This document shows, piece after piece, positions 1-6,779 of a stretch of 64,000 nt of DNA. Under the pieces are notes generated by a model. The model saw nothing but the letters and a program-made list of their open reading frames with translations, was not told the DNA's origin and made no database searches. Source of the stretch: CAYHWW01 sp964360145 (GTDB lineage Bacteria; Bdellovibrionota; UBA1018; CAYHWW01); assembly GCA_964360145.1 (NCBI GenBank), contig CAYHWW010000001.1, positions 1 through 64,000 on the forward strand, written 5' to 3'. Position 1 is the first letter of the stretch; each line of letters opens with the position of its first letter. A program made the translations under genes and the position numbers.

Positions 1-2
1 CC

Positions 3-314
3 ACGCCCCCGCCCTGCCAAGCCACGCCCTTCCCCTTCGCTCGCCAGCAAAGCAAGCGCGACTTCAAGCAGCTCCTGGACAAGCTCCCTCGGCAGCACGT
101 GGTGGAGTATTTCTTCCACGAGCTCTCCGCACCCAAAAAAGAAAAAGAGCCGGAGCGCATCACGCCCATTTTGGGCACCTACCTCATCCACACCGAGCAG
201 AATAAAAACCTGAGAAGTCTTTACCAGGGCCTGGCCTGGGCCACTCATGTGGAGCTGAGCGAAATCTGTGAGCTCCTCGCGAAAACAAAGGCCGCGAAAC
301 CTCAGCGGCAATAG
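3..314 (+). CDS. Small secreted hypothetical protein, 5'-truncated by window edge
   Basis: The reading frame is open from the first bases of the window to a TAG stop, so the gene begins upstream of the window. The visible 103 residues align without gaps to residues 31 onward of the complete 132-residue paralogue at 11840-12238, which carries a signal peptide; this copy has lost only that region to the window edge. The first 73 bases are identical to 11928-12000, after which the copies differ mostly at third positions. The protein is polar and Lys/Glu-rich, with one Cys near the mature N-terminus and one near the C-terminus. I do not recognise a family. It is probably periplasmic, by analogy with the paralogue. 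The complete copy sits behind a transglycosylase-like gene; what lies upstream of this one is not visible. Confidence 0.75.
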   Translation, partial: TPPPCQATPFPFARQQSKRDFKQLLDKLPRQHVVEYFFHELSAPKKEKEPERITPILGTYLIHTEQNKNLRSLYQGLAWATHVELSEICELLAKTKAAKPQRQ

Positions 315-325
315 AGTCAACCCAG

Positions 326-354
326 TTGCATCGAGCCGGTCGTTGTGTTACACT
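326..354 (+). promoter_or_regulatory. Candidate promoter of the toxin-antitoxin operon
   Basis: A -35-like TTGCAT (326-331) and a -10-like TACACT (349-354) are separated by exactly 17 bases, just upstream of the antitoxin gene. The -10 lies inside the perfect palindrome at 345-364, the arrangement expected for autorepression by an antitoxin dimer. The hexamers match the sigma-70 consensus only partly, so this is an inference from spacing and position. Confidence 0.5.
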
Positions 355-364
355 GGTGTAACAC
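345..364. promoter_or_regulatory. 20-bp palindromic operator (GTGTTACAC-TG-GTGTAACAC)
   Basis: Two 9-base arms form a perfect inverted repeat around a 2-base centre, overlapping the candidate -10 element and ending 13 bases before the preferred antitoxin start. Ribbon-helix-helix antitoxins bind such palindromes as paired dimers and repress their own operon. The site also contains an in-frame GTG that would otherwise look like a start codon. Confidence 0.65.
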
Positions 365-377
365 CGAAAGGATGCCT

Positions 378-608
378 ATGCCGACCGCAAAAAAGCGAAT
401 AAATCTGTCAGTGGACGACGCGCTTTACGATGAGTTAGAAAAGCTCAAAACTTTGAAAGGGGCGCCCTCACTTTCCGCAGTTGTGCTTGAATTGGCAAAA
501 GAGGCACTTGAGCTTCAGGAAGATCTCTATTTCGCTAGGATTGCGGAAGAGAGAATGTCCGAGGCGACTGTCTCACATGCAAAGCTCTGGAAGAGCCGGA
601 AAAAATAG
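378..608 (+). CDS. Antitoxin of a RelBE/ParDE-like type II toxin-antitoxin pair
   Basis: This encodes a 76-residue protein. Its N-terminus (KKRINLSVDDALYDELEKL) has the basic strand followed by an amphipathic helix typical of ribbon-helix-helix DNA-binding antitoxins; the acidic C-terminal half would neutralise the toxin. The second ATG (378) is preferred because AAAGGA sits 6 bases upstream; ATG 372 and GTG 345 are in frame, but 345 lies inside the operator. The toxin gene starts 3 bases after the stop, so the two are co-transcribed. Predicted role: bind and inactivate the downstream RelE-like RNase and repress the operon through the 345-364 palindrome. The family call rests on pattern and context. 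Confidence 0.8.
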   Translation: MPTAKKRINLSVDDALYDELEKLKTLKGAPSLSAVVLELAKEALELQEDLYFARIAEERMSEATVSHAKLWKSRKK

Positions 609-611
609 ATC

Positions 612-869
612 ATGTGGGCCATCGTCTACAAAAAATCAGTTCAAAAAGATCTGAAAAAAATTTCAAACGAAATCCAATACATCATTCGCAGAGCCATCGA
701 AGATAAACTCATGGTCGATCCCGTAAGGTTTGGACTGCCGCTGAGACGAAGCATGAAAGGCTTGATGAAGCTGCGCGTTGGAGACTATCGAATCATATAC
801 TCCATCGAAAAAGAAACAGTGACCGTCCAGGTGATTAAAATTGGTCACCGGAGAGCCGTGTACGACTAG
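612..869 (+). CDS. RelE/ParE-superfamily toxin
   Basis: This encodes an 85-residue basic protein starting MWAIVYKKSVQKDLKKI, with the conserved RelE-fold core (GLPLRRSMKGLMKLRVGDYRI and then VIKIGHRRAVY). RelE-family toxins cleave mRNA in the ribosome; ParE members poison gyrase. The Arg-rich strand (LRVGDYRIIY) and the terminal GHRRAVYD resemble RelE/YafQ-type enzymes more than ParE, but this is not decisive. The gene lies 3 bases behind its antitoxin. Its TAG stop falls within one arm of the inverted repeat at 866-900. Small TA modules of this kind are commonly carried between genomes, and the lower GC of this pair against its neighbours agrees with that. Confidence 0.82.
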   Translation: MWAIVYKKSVQKDLKKISNEIQYIIRRAIEDKLMVDPVRFGLPLRRSMKGLMKLRVGDYRIIYSIEKETVTVQVIKIGHRRAVYD

Positions 870-900
870 TGTCCTGAGTCACATATACTAGGGACACTAG
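866..900. terminator. Inverted repeat at the 3' end of the TA operon
   Basis: CTAGTGTCC (866-874) and GGACACTAG (892-900) form a perfect 9-bp stem with a 17-base loop beginning at the toxin stop codon. There is no T-run after it, so it is either a weak terminator or a boundary/recombination sequence. The same ACTAGTGTC word spans the stop codon of the HipT gene at 33385. Confidence 0.4.
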
Positions 901-1001
901 CCTCAGGCCCCCTACGGGCGCGAAGAATCGGCAAGAAATCGGCAAGATCTGCCCCTTACCACGCCCCCGCCGCGCACCGATACAGCCTTGGAGAAGGGCC
1001 C

Positions 1002-2459
1002 ATGGGCAAGGACACCACCACCACCCATACTCCGCTGGCATTGTTGGCTGCTCTCATGCTCTGGCCCGCATTGGCGTGGTGCGACTGCCAGGACTACGCC
1101 GATCGCTATCGTCGTGAATACCTCATGGTGACCCATTACTTCCAGCGCGCCGCCGAAGAGGCGCTGGAGTTCCGCCAACATCATGTGACACAAGCCTTGG
1201 CCACGCTGCGCTCCCACGAGGCTGAACTCTCCGTGGAACTCTCTCGCTACGAAGCCTCGGGCAAAACGCCGGAAGCTCTGCGTAGGCTGGAGAGAGCATT
1301 CACCTCCATGGGAATCCCCATAACCAGCCCCGACTTGAACCGTGAATACAGCGAAAACCTGTCCGTGAGCGGATATTCCGTGAAGTTGAAGGACCTGCGC
1401 GGCGAGGACCTGAACATCCGCATGGATTTCTGCATGACCGTGCGGAGCCCCATGATCGACGGCTTGCCTTATGGAGGCACGGCCTTGGACTCCCTTTACT
1501 ACTTCGGCAACTCCCATATCTTGCCTCAAAGCCGCGGCATCGGCCGCGGCCACGAGCAGCATTGCGACTCCATCTCCCTGCCTCGGCTCGCCTACACCCC
1601 TTTTCATTCCGTCTTTTCTTCACGGCGAGGACGCCACGACGGCGAGTGGAGACGAACCGCGCTGCCCCCCCCGGAGCACAGCAGCGAAAGCTACATCTAC
1701 AGTCGCTTGAAATACGGCGGCGAAGCGCCCCAAGCCTGCGCGGATCAATACGGCGCATCGGTGGGCTACGACCCCGCACGGGGAGAGATCCAGGGCGCCG
1801 CCGCTGGGGACACCCCCTGCGCACGACAACGACGCGACCAAGCGGATATCTTCCATTTCAACCAGGCCCTCTTCCTGCAAGTGGCCCGCGACGTCTCGCG
1901 AGCCCGCACCGAAGCCGTGAACGCCATGCTCCTGCGCCTCCGCGCCAACCGAATCCGCGTGGCAACCCTTCTTCGCACGCCATCGGGCCTCGCCTGCAAC
2001 GCCGAGCTCGCAGGGGCCCTTGCCACCACAGCGGCAATACCGCTTGGGAGCGGCACCATCGAAGAGCATCTCACCGACACGGGGTTGAAGAGCAGCGGAA
2101 CTCGCATCGAGCTGGACCACACGGGGCGCGGTTGCAGCCTACGCATCTGCCAAGGTTACAACTACAACGGGGCCGACGCCATTTTCCTCCGTCGCAGAAC
2201 ATACCCCTGGGATCGTTACGTGGGCACTGCCTCCGTGCCGAACACCGGCAACAGCCGCTGCTCCCTCATCGACCTGAGAACACTGGCGGTGCGTTATCTT
2301 TGGGATGAACCCTCCGCCAGCGGCGTTGGCTCACGATCGCCGCTGCTGACAGAGGCTCAGTTCTTGGAAGGGGCATTGAGCCCCCAGTGCCGAGAAGAGC
2401 ACCACACCGAAGTAGGTGAAACAGCCGCCCACGGCGCATCCGCGGGAGAAAATCCATGA
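1002..2459 (+). CDS. Large secreted protein of unknown function
   Basis: This encodes 485 residues. A hydrophobic stretch at about residues 10-26 (LALLAALMLWPALAWC) is a Sec signal peptide, with cleavage probably near the CDC cysteines. I recognise no family. The mature protein has a helical N-terminal third rich in Glu/Arg, then a Cys-containing central part and a C-terminal domain with several spaced Cys (CSLRICQGYNYNG), suggesting disulfide bonding in the periplasm or outside. ATG 1002 has a GGAGAAGGG ribosome-binding sequence just upstream. Its last four bases overlap the start of the next secreted gene (ATGA), so the two are translationally coupled and may work together. Confidence 0.7.
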   Translation: MGKDTTTTHTPLALLAALMLWPALAWCDCQDYADRYRREYLMVTHYFQRAAEEALEFRQHHVTQALATLRSHEAELSVELSRYEASGKTPEALRRLERAFTSMGIPITSPDLNREYSENLSVSGYSVKLKDLRGEDLNIRMDFCMTVRSPMIDGLPYGGTALDSLYYFGNSHILPQSRGIGRGHEQHCDSISLPRLAYTPFHSVFSSRRGRHDGEWRRTALPPPEHSSESYIYSRLKYGGEAPQACADQYGASVGYDPARGEIQGAAAGDTPCARQRRDQADIFHFNQALFLQVARDVSRARTEAVNAMLLRLRANRIRVATLLRTPSGLACNAELAGALATTAAIPLGSGTIEEHLTDTGLKSSGTRIELDHTGRGCSLRICQGYNYNGADAIFLRRRTYPWDRYVGTASVPNTGNSRCSLIDLRTLAVRYLWDEPSASGVGSRSPLLTEAQFLEGALSPQCREEHHTEVGETAAHGASAGENP

Positions 2460-3445
2460 CGTTGAAAAATGGTATTCTGTACGCCATCCACATTGCTCTC
2501 GCCCTCGCTCCAGTGCCGCAATACGCCCTTGCACAAGGCAATGGCGAATCCGCCATCTTCACCTTTACCCCCTCCGCGCAGCGCGCCTATTGCGGGCGAT
2601 CCCCCGTGAGAACGGAATGCCCCGGCAACTACAACGACAGCGCGGGGTCGTTGACTGCGTTGTCCACGCGCAATGATGCCCAGGCGGTGATGCACGCTAA
2701 TGCGGAAGCATGGGACCGGAACCATCGGGGCTCCCGCGGAAGAACGCTCAAGAACGCGGTCATCGCCAGGGCAAATACCCTCCGCAGTTATTGGACTCGC
2801 CACGATGGGCGCTCGCTGTCTTCGCTCACCCGGGGATTTCCCGAGGGAATCAAAGCATTGGCGAAGACGCCGGACCCAGAAGGCAACACCCAGGAGCTCG
2901 CCAGCAGGATCGCTGATGCGGCTATCCTCGCGACGGCCTCAGCATTGGCGACATCCCAGGACAACGACGTCATTCTTGAGGCGGCAAGCTACTGGTGGGC
3001 GGCCCGGGCCCTGCAGCTTCTCTTCGGATGCGATGACAGCACAAATACCCCTCGTCACAGCGGAGATCCGCTGATCATCGCTCAATTCGCCCATCAAACC
3101 TGCCGTCGCCAATACATGGAGGCTGCCTACCGGGGCCTCGAAGCCACCACGGCCTCCGGTGAAGGCGTTTCATTGACGGTGCCGGGCTTCATCACCGCCT
3201 ACGCGCTGGGTTCACGACGGGAACGCATCCATTTGTTCACCCAAGCCATTACCGCCCTCAGCGGGGGAGAACAACGGCTCAGCGGCGCGAACATCGTGGT
3301 ATTCGAGAGCGAGCTGGGGCAGGTCGAGGCGGAACTCGGGCAAAACGCCGTGCTGACGTGGAACGGCTACCAGCCCGCGGATGCCGAGGACCTTCGCAGG
3401 CTTCGCGACCTGCGCACGGCGCTGCTGAGAATACTCCATCGATAG
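2456..3445 (+). CDS. Secreted helical protein of unknown function
   Basis: This encodes 329 residues starting MTLKNGILYAIHIALALAP, a signal peptide that probably ends at ALAQ (about residue 27). The mature part is mostly helical (many Ala, Arg, Glu) and contains Cys at about residues 46, 55, 189 and 213. No family is recognised. It overlaps the preceding secreted gene by ATGA at 2456-2459. It converges on gatA, with only 3 bases between the two stop codons and no visible terminator there. Confidence 0.7.
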   Translation: MTLKNGILYAIHIALALAPVPQYALAQGNGESAIFTFTPSAQRAYCGRSPVRTECPGNYNDSAGSLTALSTRNDAQAVMHANAEAWDRNHRGSRGRTLKNAVIARANTLRSYWTRHDGRSLSSLTRGFPEGIKALAKTPDPEGNTQELASRIADAAILATASALATSQDNDVILEAASYWWAARALQLLFGCDDSTNTPRHSGDPLIIAQFAHQTCRRQYMEAAYRGLEATTASGEGVSLTVPGFITAYALGSRRERIHLFTQAITALSGGEQRLSGANIVVFESELGQVEAELGQNAVLTWNGYQPADAEDLRRLRDLRTALLRILHR

Positions 3446-3448
3446 CAT

Positions 3449-4906
3449 TTAGACTTCGAGGAGCTTCGCCACCGCGAGCAGGCGCGCCTCGCTCCACCGC
3501 GGGCCCATGAGCTGCACGCCCACGGGGAGACCCCCGTCGTCTTTGCCCGTCGGCACGGAGAGGGCGGGGATGCCCGCGAGGTTGGCGGGGATCGTGAGCA
3601 AGTCATTGAGGTACATCTGCAACGGATCGGCCTTGGCGCCGAGCTTGAATGCCGTGGTGGGCGCCACTGGCGAGAGGATCATCTCGCAGGCGGTAAATGC
3701 TTTTTCGAGATCTTGGGCGATGAGGCGACGCACCTCACAGGCTTTTTTGTAATATGCATCGTAGTAGCCCGCGGAAAGCGCGTAGGTGCCCAACACAATG
3801 CGACGCTTCACCTCGGCGCCGAAGAGGGCCCTGGTTTTTGTGTAAACTTCATTGAGCGTGGCGCCGGGGGCACGGGCTCCGAAGCGCACGCCATCGAAGC
3901 GAGACAGGTTGCTCGAGGCCTCGCTCACGGCGACGATGTAGTATACCGCCACTGACAGGTGCGCGTGTGGCAGGGGCACTTCCACAATGTGGTGGCCCGC
4001 GGCTTTGAGCTTTTCGAGAGCCGCATCCACCGCCGCGGCCACCTCAGGCTGAGTGCCTTTTCGCTGGAAGAGGTCCGGGGACCAGCCGATGCGGAGCCTG
4101 GTGCCTTTTTTGTAGGAGGCGAGCTCTTGGTTCATGGCGGCCAGGTAATCTTGGGTGGGTTTTTGCGCGAGGGCGGCGTCTTGCTCCCAGGGGTCGCCAT
4201 CGGACATGGGGCCGCCGCGACCGGCGATGGCGGAGAGGAGCAGCGCCGCGTCTTCAGCGTCTTCGGCCAGCGGGCCGATTTGGTCCAGGGAGCTGGCAAA
4301 GGCCACGAGGCCGTAGCGACTGACGAGGCCGTAGGTGGGTTTCAGGCCGAGAACACCACAATAGCTGGCGGGGAGCCTGATGGAGCCACCGGTGTCCGAC
4401 CCCAGGGTTGCCGCGGCGGCGCCGACTTTGACGGCGGCGGCGGGACCGCCACTGGAACCGCCGGCGACGCGGGCGGGATCATTGGGATTGCCCACGGGGC
4501 CGAAGGCGGAGTTTTCGTTGCTTCCACCCATGGCGAATTCATCCATGTTGAGCTTGCCTAAGATCACCGCGCCCTGGGCTTTGAGTCGGCGCACGACGTC
4601 GGCGTCGTAGGGCGGTTTGTAATCCCCGAGAATTTTTGATGCGCAGGTGGTGCGAAGCCCGCGGGTGACTATGTTGTCTTTCACAGCGAGGGGAATACCC
4701 CTGAGGGCGGGGGCGCCTGCGGCATAGCCCGCAGCGTCCGCCGTGCGGGCGGCGGCGAGGGCCCCGTCACGATCCACGGTGATGTAGGCGTTGGTGCCAC
4801 GGCCGCCCTGCTCTTTTTCGGCCCGGGCGAGGTACTGCTCGGCGAGGGTCACAGCGGTGATTTTTTGGGATTGCAGCTGCTGCTGGAGGTCTCGGAGAAT
4901 GCCCAT
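3449..4906 (-). CDS. gatA: Asp-tRNA(Asn)/Glu-tRNA(Gln) amidotransferase subunit A
   Basis: This encodes 485 residues, the normal GatA length. The amidase-signature Ser-cisSer-Lys triad is visible: the Lys in GIPLAVKDN (about residue 79), then GGSSGGPAAAV and GSDTGGSIRLPA. GatA releases ammonia from glutamine and passes it to GatB, which amidates Asp or Glu mischarged on tRNA. It follows gatC on the minus strand, the usual order, but a 179-bp MITE-like element (4913-5091) now lies between them. gatB is not in the window. Presence of GatCAB implies that Asn-tRNA and/or Gln-tRNA is formed indirectly. Confidence 0.96.
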   Translation of the reverse strand: MGILRDLQQQLQSQKITAVTLAEQYLARAEKEQGGRGTNAYITVDRDGALAAARTADAAGYAAGAPALRGIPLAVKDNIVTRGLRTTCASKILGDYKPPYDADVVRRLKAQGAVILGKLNMDEFAMGGSNENSAFGPVGNPNDPARVAGGSSGGPAAAVKVGAAAATLGSDTGGSIRLPASYCGVLGLKPTYGLVSRYGLVAFASSLDQIGPLAEDAEDAALLLSAIAGRGGPMSDGDPWEQDAALAQKPTQDYLAAMNQELASYKKGTRLRIGWSPDLFQRKGTQPEVAAAVDAALEKLKAAGHHIVEVPLPHAHLSVAVYYIVAVSEASSNLSRFDGVRFGARAPGATLNEVYTKTRALFGAEVKRRIVLGTYALSAGYYDAYYKKACEVRRLIAQDLEKAFTACEMILSPVAPTTAFKLGAKADPLQMYLNDLLTIPANLAGIPALSVPTGKDDGGLPVGVQLMGPRWSEARLLAVAKLLEV

Positions 4907-4912
4907 GGGTTA

Positions 4913-5091
4913 GGACCTGTCCATGAATAAGTTAGACATTGGGCGCCCAGCTGTCGAACAGATTTGGCTGCCACGGAAGGAGCCAAACCGGAAGAATAGC
5001 AGCGCTATTTTGAGGATTTTGCGACTGAGTAGCAGTCAAATGTGGAAGATAGATGGGATGCCAAATGTCTAACTTATTCATGGACAGGTCC
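4913..5091. mobile_element. MITE-like element with 28-bp terminal inverted repeats
   Basis: The ends are perfect 28-base inverted repeats: GGACCTGTCCATGAATAAG... at 4913-4940 and its complement at 5064-5091. TTA directly flanks both sides (4910-4912 and 5092-5094), which looks like a 3-bp target duplication. The interior (about 120 bases) has no coding capacity and contains smaller hairpins (TTTGGCT...AGCCAAA; AATAGC-AGC-GCTATT). The element sits between gatC and gatA in what should be one operon, and the right-hand TTA is the gatC stop codon. The short length, lack of transposase and clean ends fit a miniature inverted-repeat transposable element. The mobilising transposase is not in the window. 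Confidence 0.75.
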
Positions 5092-5385
5092 TTAGCCCCC
5101 GCCAATGACCGGCGGCACCTGGAAGCTGCCAAAGTGGGCCGCGGGGGCGCAGGCCGTCATGACTTCGGAGCCTGGGGCGGGCCGCGGGGTGCCGTCGAAG
5201 GTTTGGCCCTCTTCGGTAAGGCCGCTCACCATGGGCTCAACGCCCGCGGTATTCACGGCTTGGAGTTGATCCACATAGCCCAGGATCTGGGACAACTGCC
5301 CTGTAAACTGACTCACTTCAGAGTCGGAAAGGGCCAAGCGGGCCAGTTCGGCCACGCGGCGGACGGTTTCCTCACGCAAAGACAT
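5092..5385 (-). CDS. gatC: Asp-tRNA(Asn)/Glu-tRNA(Gln) amidotransferase subunit C
   Basis: This encodes 97 residues starting MSLREETVRRVAELARLAL, the typical GatC N-terminus, followed by ILGYVDQLQAVNTAGVEPM, the conserved segment that wraps GatA. GatC stabilises the GatA-GatB complex. A longer frame extends upstream to 5451, but that extension is translated from the palindromic repeat at 5411-5471 and is not GatC sequence, so ATG 5385 is chosen. The C-terminus ends at the TAA formed by the target duplication of the MITE-like element, so the last residues may have been altered by the insertion. Confidence 0.93.
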   Translation of the reverse strand: MSLREETVRRVAELARLALSDSEVSQFTGQLSQILGYVDQLQAVNTAGVEPMVSGLTEEGQTFDGTPRPAPGSEVMTACAPAAHFGSFQVPPVIGGG

Positions 5386-5410
5386 GCTGGAGGCATAACC
5401 GAAAAAAGCC

Positions 5411-5471
5411 AAAAGGTACGCCGTTACTTTTTGCGACTCACCGCGTCGCAAAAAGTAACGGCGTACCTTTT
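5411..5471. repeat. Long palindromic repeat, copy 1 (GGTACGCCGTTACTTTTT family)
   Basis: Two perfect 27-base arms (5411-5437 and 5445-5471) surround a 7-base loop TCACCGC. Each arm contains the core GGTACGCCGTTACTTTTT. This copy lies between the divergent gatC and the 5530 gene, so it is not simply an operon-end terminator. Related copies are at 6580, 9414 and 12238. Confidence 0.9.
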
Positions 5472-5529
5472 GGTCATACCCTTGGTCAATTGTTGATAGT
5501 TATTGTCATCTATGATACAGGGCCCCACC

Positions 5530-6573
5530 ATGGGTCGCTTCCTCTTCCTCATACTACTGCACTGCTGCGTCGCGCTTGCGGGGGACCGCCTCAAGCCGGA
5601 ATGGGAGCTATGCCGCACGAGCCTTCGCCCCCTCCCCCCTGCCTCCTTCGCCAGCCTTGATGCTTTTGCCCGGGCGGTGCTCACGCCGGAAACCCAAATC
5701 TCTGACGCCGACGCGGGAAACCTCACCAACCTCAGCAGCCTCTCCGCGGGGCTGCTGTGGAGATTCCAAATCAACCCACGGTCGGTGCAAGGACTCATGC
5801 AGTGGTTGCTCAGTGGCCACGCCCTCCAGCATCCGGCGCCCAGTATCTACGGTTTTCTGCGACAACTTCTCGTCCCCGGGAACCTCGCCCCCGACAGCCT
5901 CAGCGCAGAGTCGCTGAACCGGGTGAACTGGCTCGTCAGCGCTCTCTCTGTTTGGCGGGAGTCTGAGAGCATTCTCGCCGCGAGCGATGGCCGCCTCTCC
6001 CGGCAGCACATGGAACTGGAATTCTACGTGCCCCTCATCCCCGACCAAGAAGTGCGCAGCATGTTGAATGGCCCCTTTTATAACTTGCTGACATCAACGC
6101 CCAAGGCCAACAACCGCCGGAAGCTGGCCTCCATGGCACAGTGGATGCGCTCGTTAGGCATGGGGCCAGTGGCCATTGATGCCGCACTGGCCGGTGCCCA
6201 ACGGTGGTGGAGGTCGATGCCGGACATCGACCTCGCTGTGCATAATCCTGCATTCACGGGCCCCGGGGATCTGGCCCGGGGGATCAAGCCCTTCCATCAG
6301 GTGATCCAAGCGAAAAGTCACAACTATCACTTCAATCGACTGCAGGAGATTTTGGATAAGGACCTAGACTACGTGAGCCTGGGCCAGATCGTCATGTTCC
6401 CCGCGGATTTGGCGGCGGAGCGCATTTTCCTCATCGAGCTTCGCGGTTGCAACAGCGATGCCTTTCCTCGGGCAGTGCAGGAAATGAGGCCACGGCTTTC
6501 CCGCGCCGCCGCAGATTTGCACATCACTTTTCAAATCAATGGCGACGACGAATCCACAATGATCCGTCCCTAA
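5530..6573 (+). CDS. Secreted protein of unknown function
   Basis: This encodes 347 residues from ATG 5530. MGRFLFLILLHCCVALAG is a clear signal peptide, which decides this start over the in-frame ATGs at 5503 and 5512. No family is recognised. The mature protein is mostly helical with Leu-rich stretches and two Cys-containing positions, and its C-terminal region has an alternating hydrophobic strand (RIFLIELRGC). It stands alone between two copies of the long palindrome (5411-5471 upstream, 6580-6642 directly after its stop). Confidence 0.68.
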   Translation: MGRFLFLILLHCCVALAGDRLKPEWELCRTSLRPLPPASFASLDAFARAVLTPETQISDADAGNLTNLSSLSAGLLWRFQINPRSVQGLMQWLLSGHALQHPAPSIYGFLRQLLVPGNLAPDSLSAESLNRVNWLVSALSVWRESESILAASDGRLSRQHMELEFYVPLIPDQEVRSMLNGPFYNLLTSTPKANNRRKLASMAQWMRSLGMGPVAIDAALAGAQRWWRSMPDIDLAVHNPAFTGPGDLARGIKPFHQVIQAKSHNYHFNRLQEILDKDLDYVSLGQIVMFPADLAAERIFLIELRGCNSDAFPRAVQEMRPRLSRAAADLHITFQINGDDESTMIRP

Positions 6574-6579
6574 GGGGTC

Positions 6580-6642
6580 AAAAGGTACGCCGTTACTTTT
6601 TGCGACTCACCGCGTCATAAAAAGTAACGGCGTACCTTTTTT
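6580..6642. repeat. Long palindromic repeat, copy 2
   Basis: Arms AAAAGGTACGCCGTTACTTT... and its complement surround GCGACTCACCGCGTCAT. The outer 22 bases pair perfectly; the inner part near the loop is mismatched. It lies between convergent genes (5530-6573 plus strand, 6780-9311 minus strand), with a T-run at the end in either direction, so here it could act as a bidirectional terminator. Confidence 0.88.
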
Positions 6643-6779
6643 CCTTTTTCCGGATTCAGCGAAGGTATTTTCCCGCATGGCGAGGCGGAGGAGGAAGTTG
6701 GCGACCAAGACGGGCTCATGCCCGTCGCGTGGAGCCAACGACGACGACAACGAAGCCAGGCGGGAAAAGACCGAGCTGA

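Noticed and set aside
345..377. GTG start giving an 87-residue antitoxin
   Set aside because: The GTG lies inside the operator palindrome and has no ribosome-binding site. ATG 378 has AAAGGA at the right distance.
927..947. Tandem ATCGGCAAGA repeat upstream of the 1002 gene
   Set aside because: Only two units are present, with no further structure. It is probably chance.
3959..4561. Long plus-strand frame inside gatA
   Set aside because: It is antisense to a clear GatA. Its Gly/Val/His-rich composition is the complement of GC-rich codons. The same applies to other long antisense frames over pcrA, glmS, lon, the MFS fusion and tadZA.
5386..5451. N-terminal extension of GatC
   Set aside because: It is translated from the palindromic repeat and has no GatC similarity.
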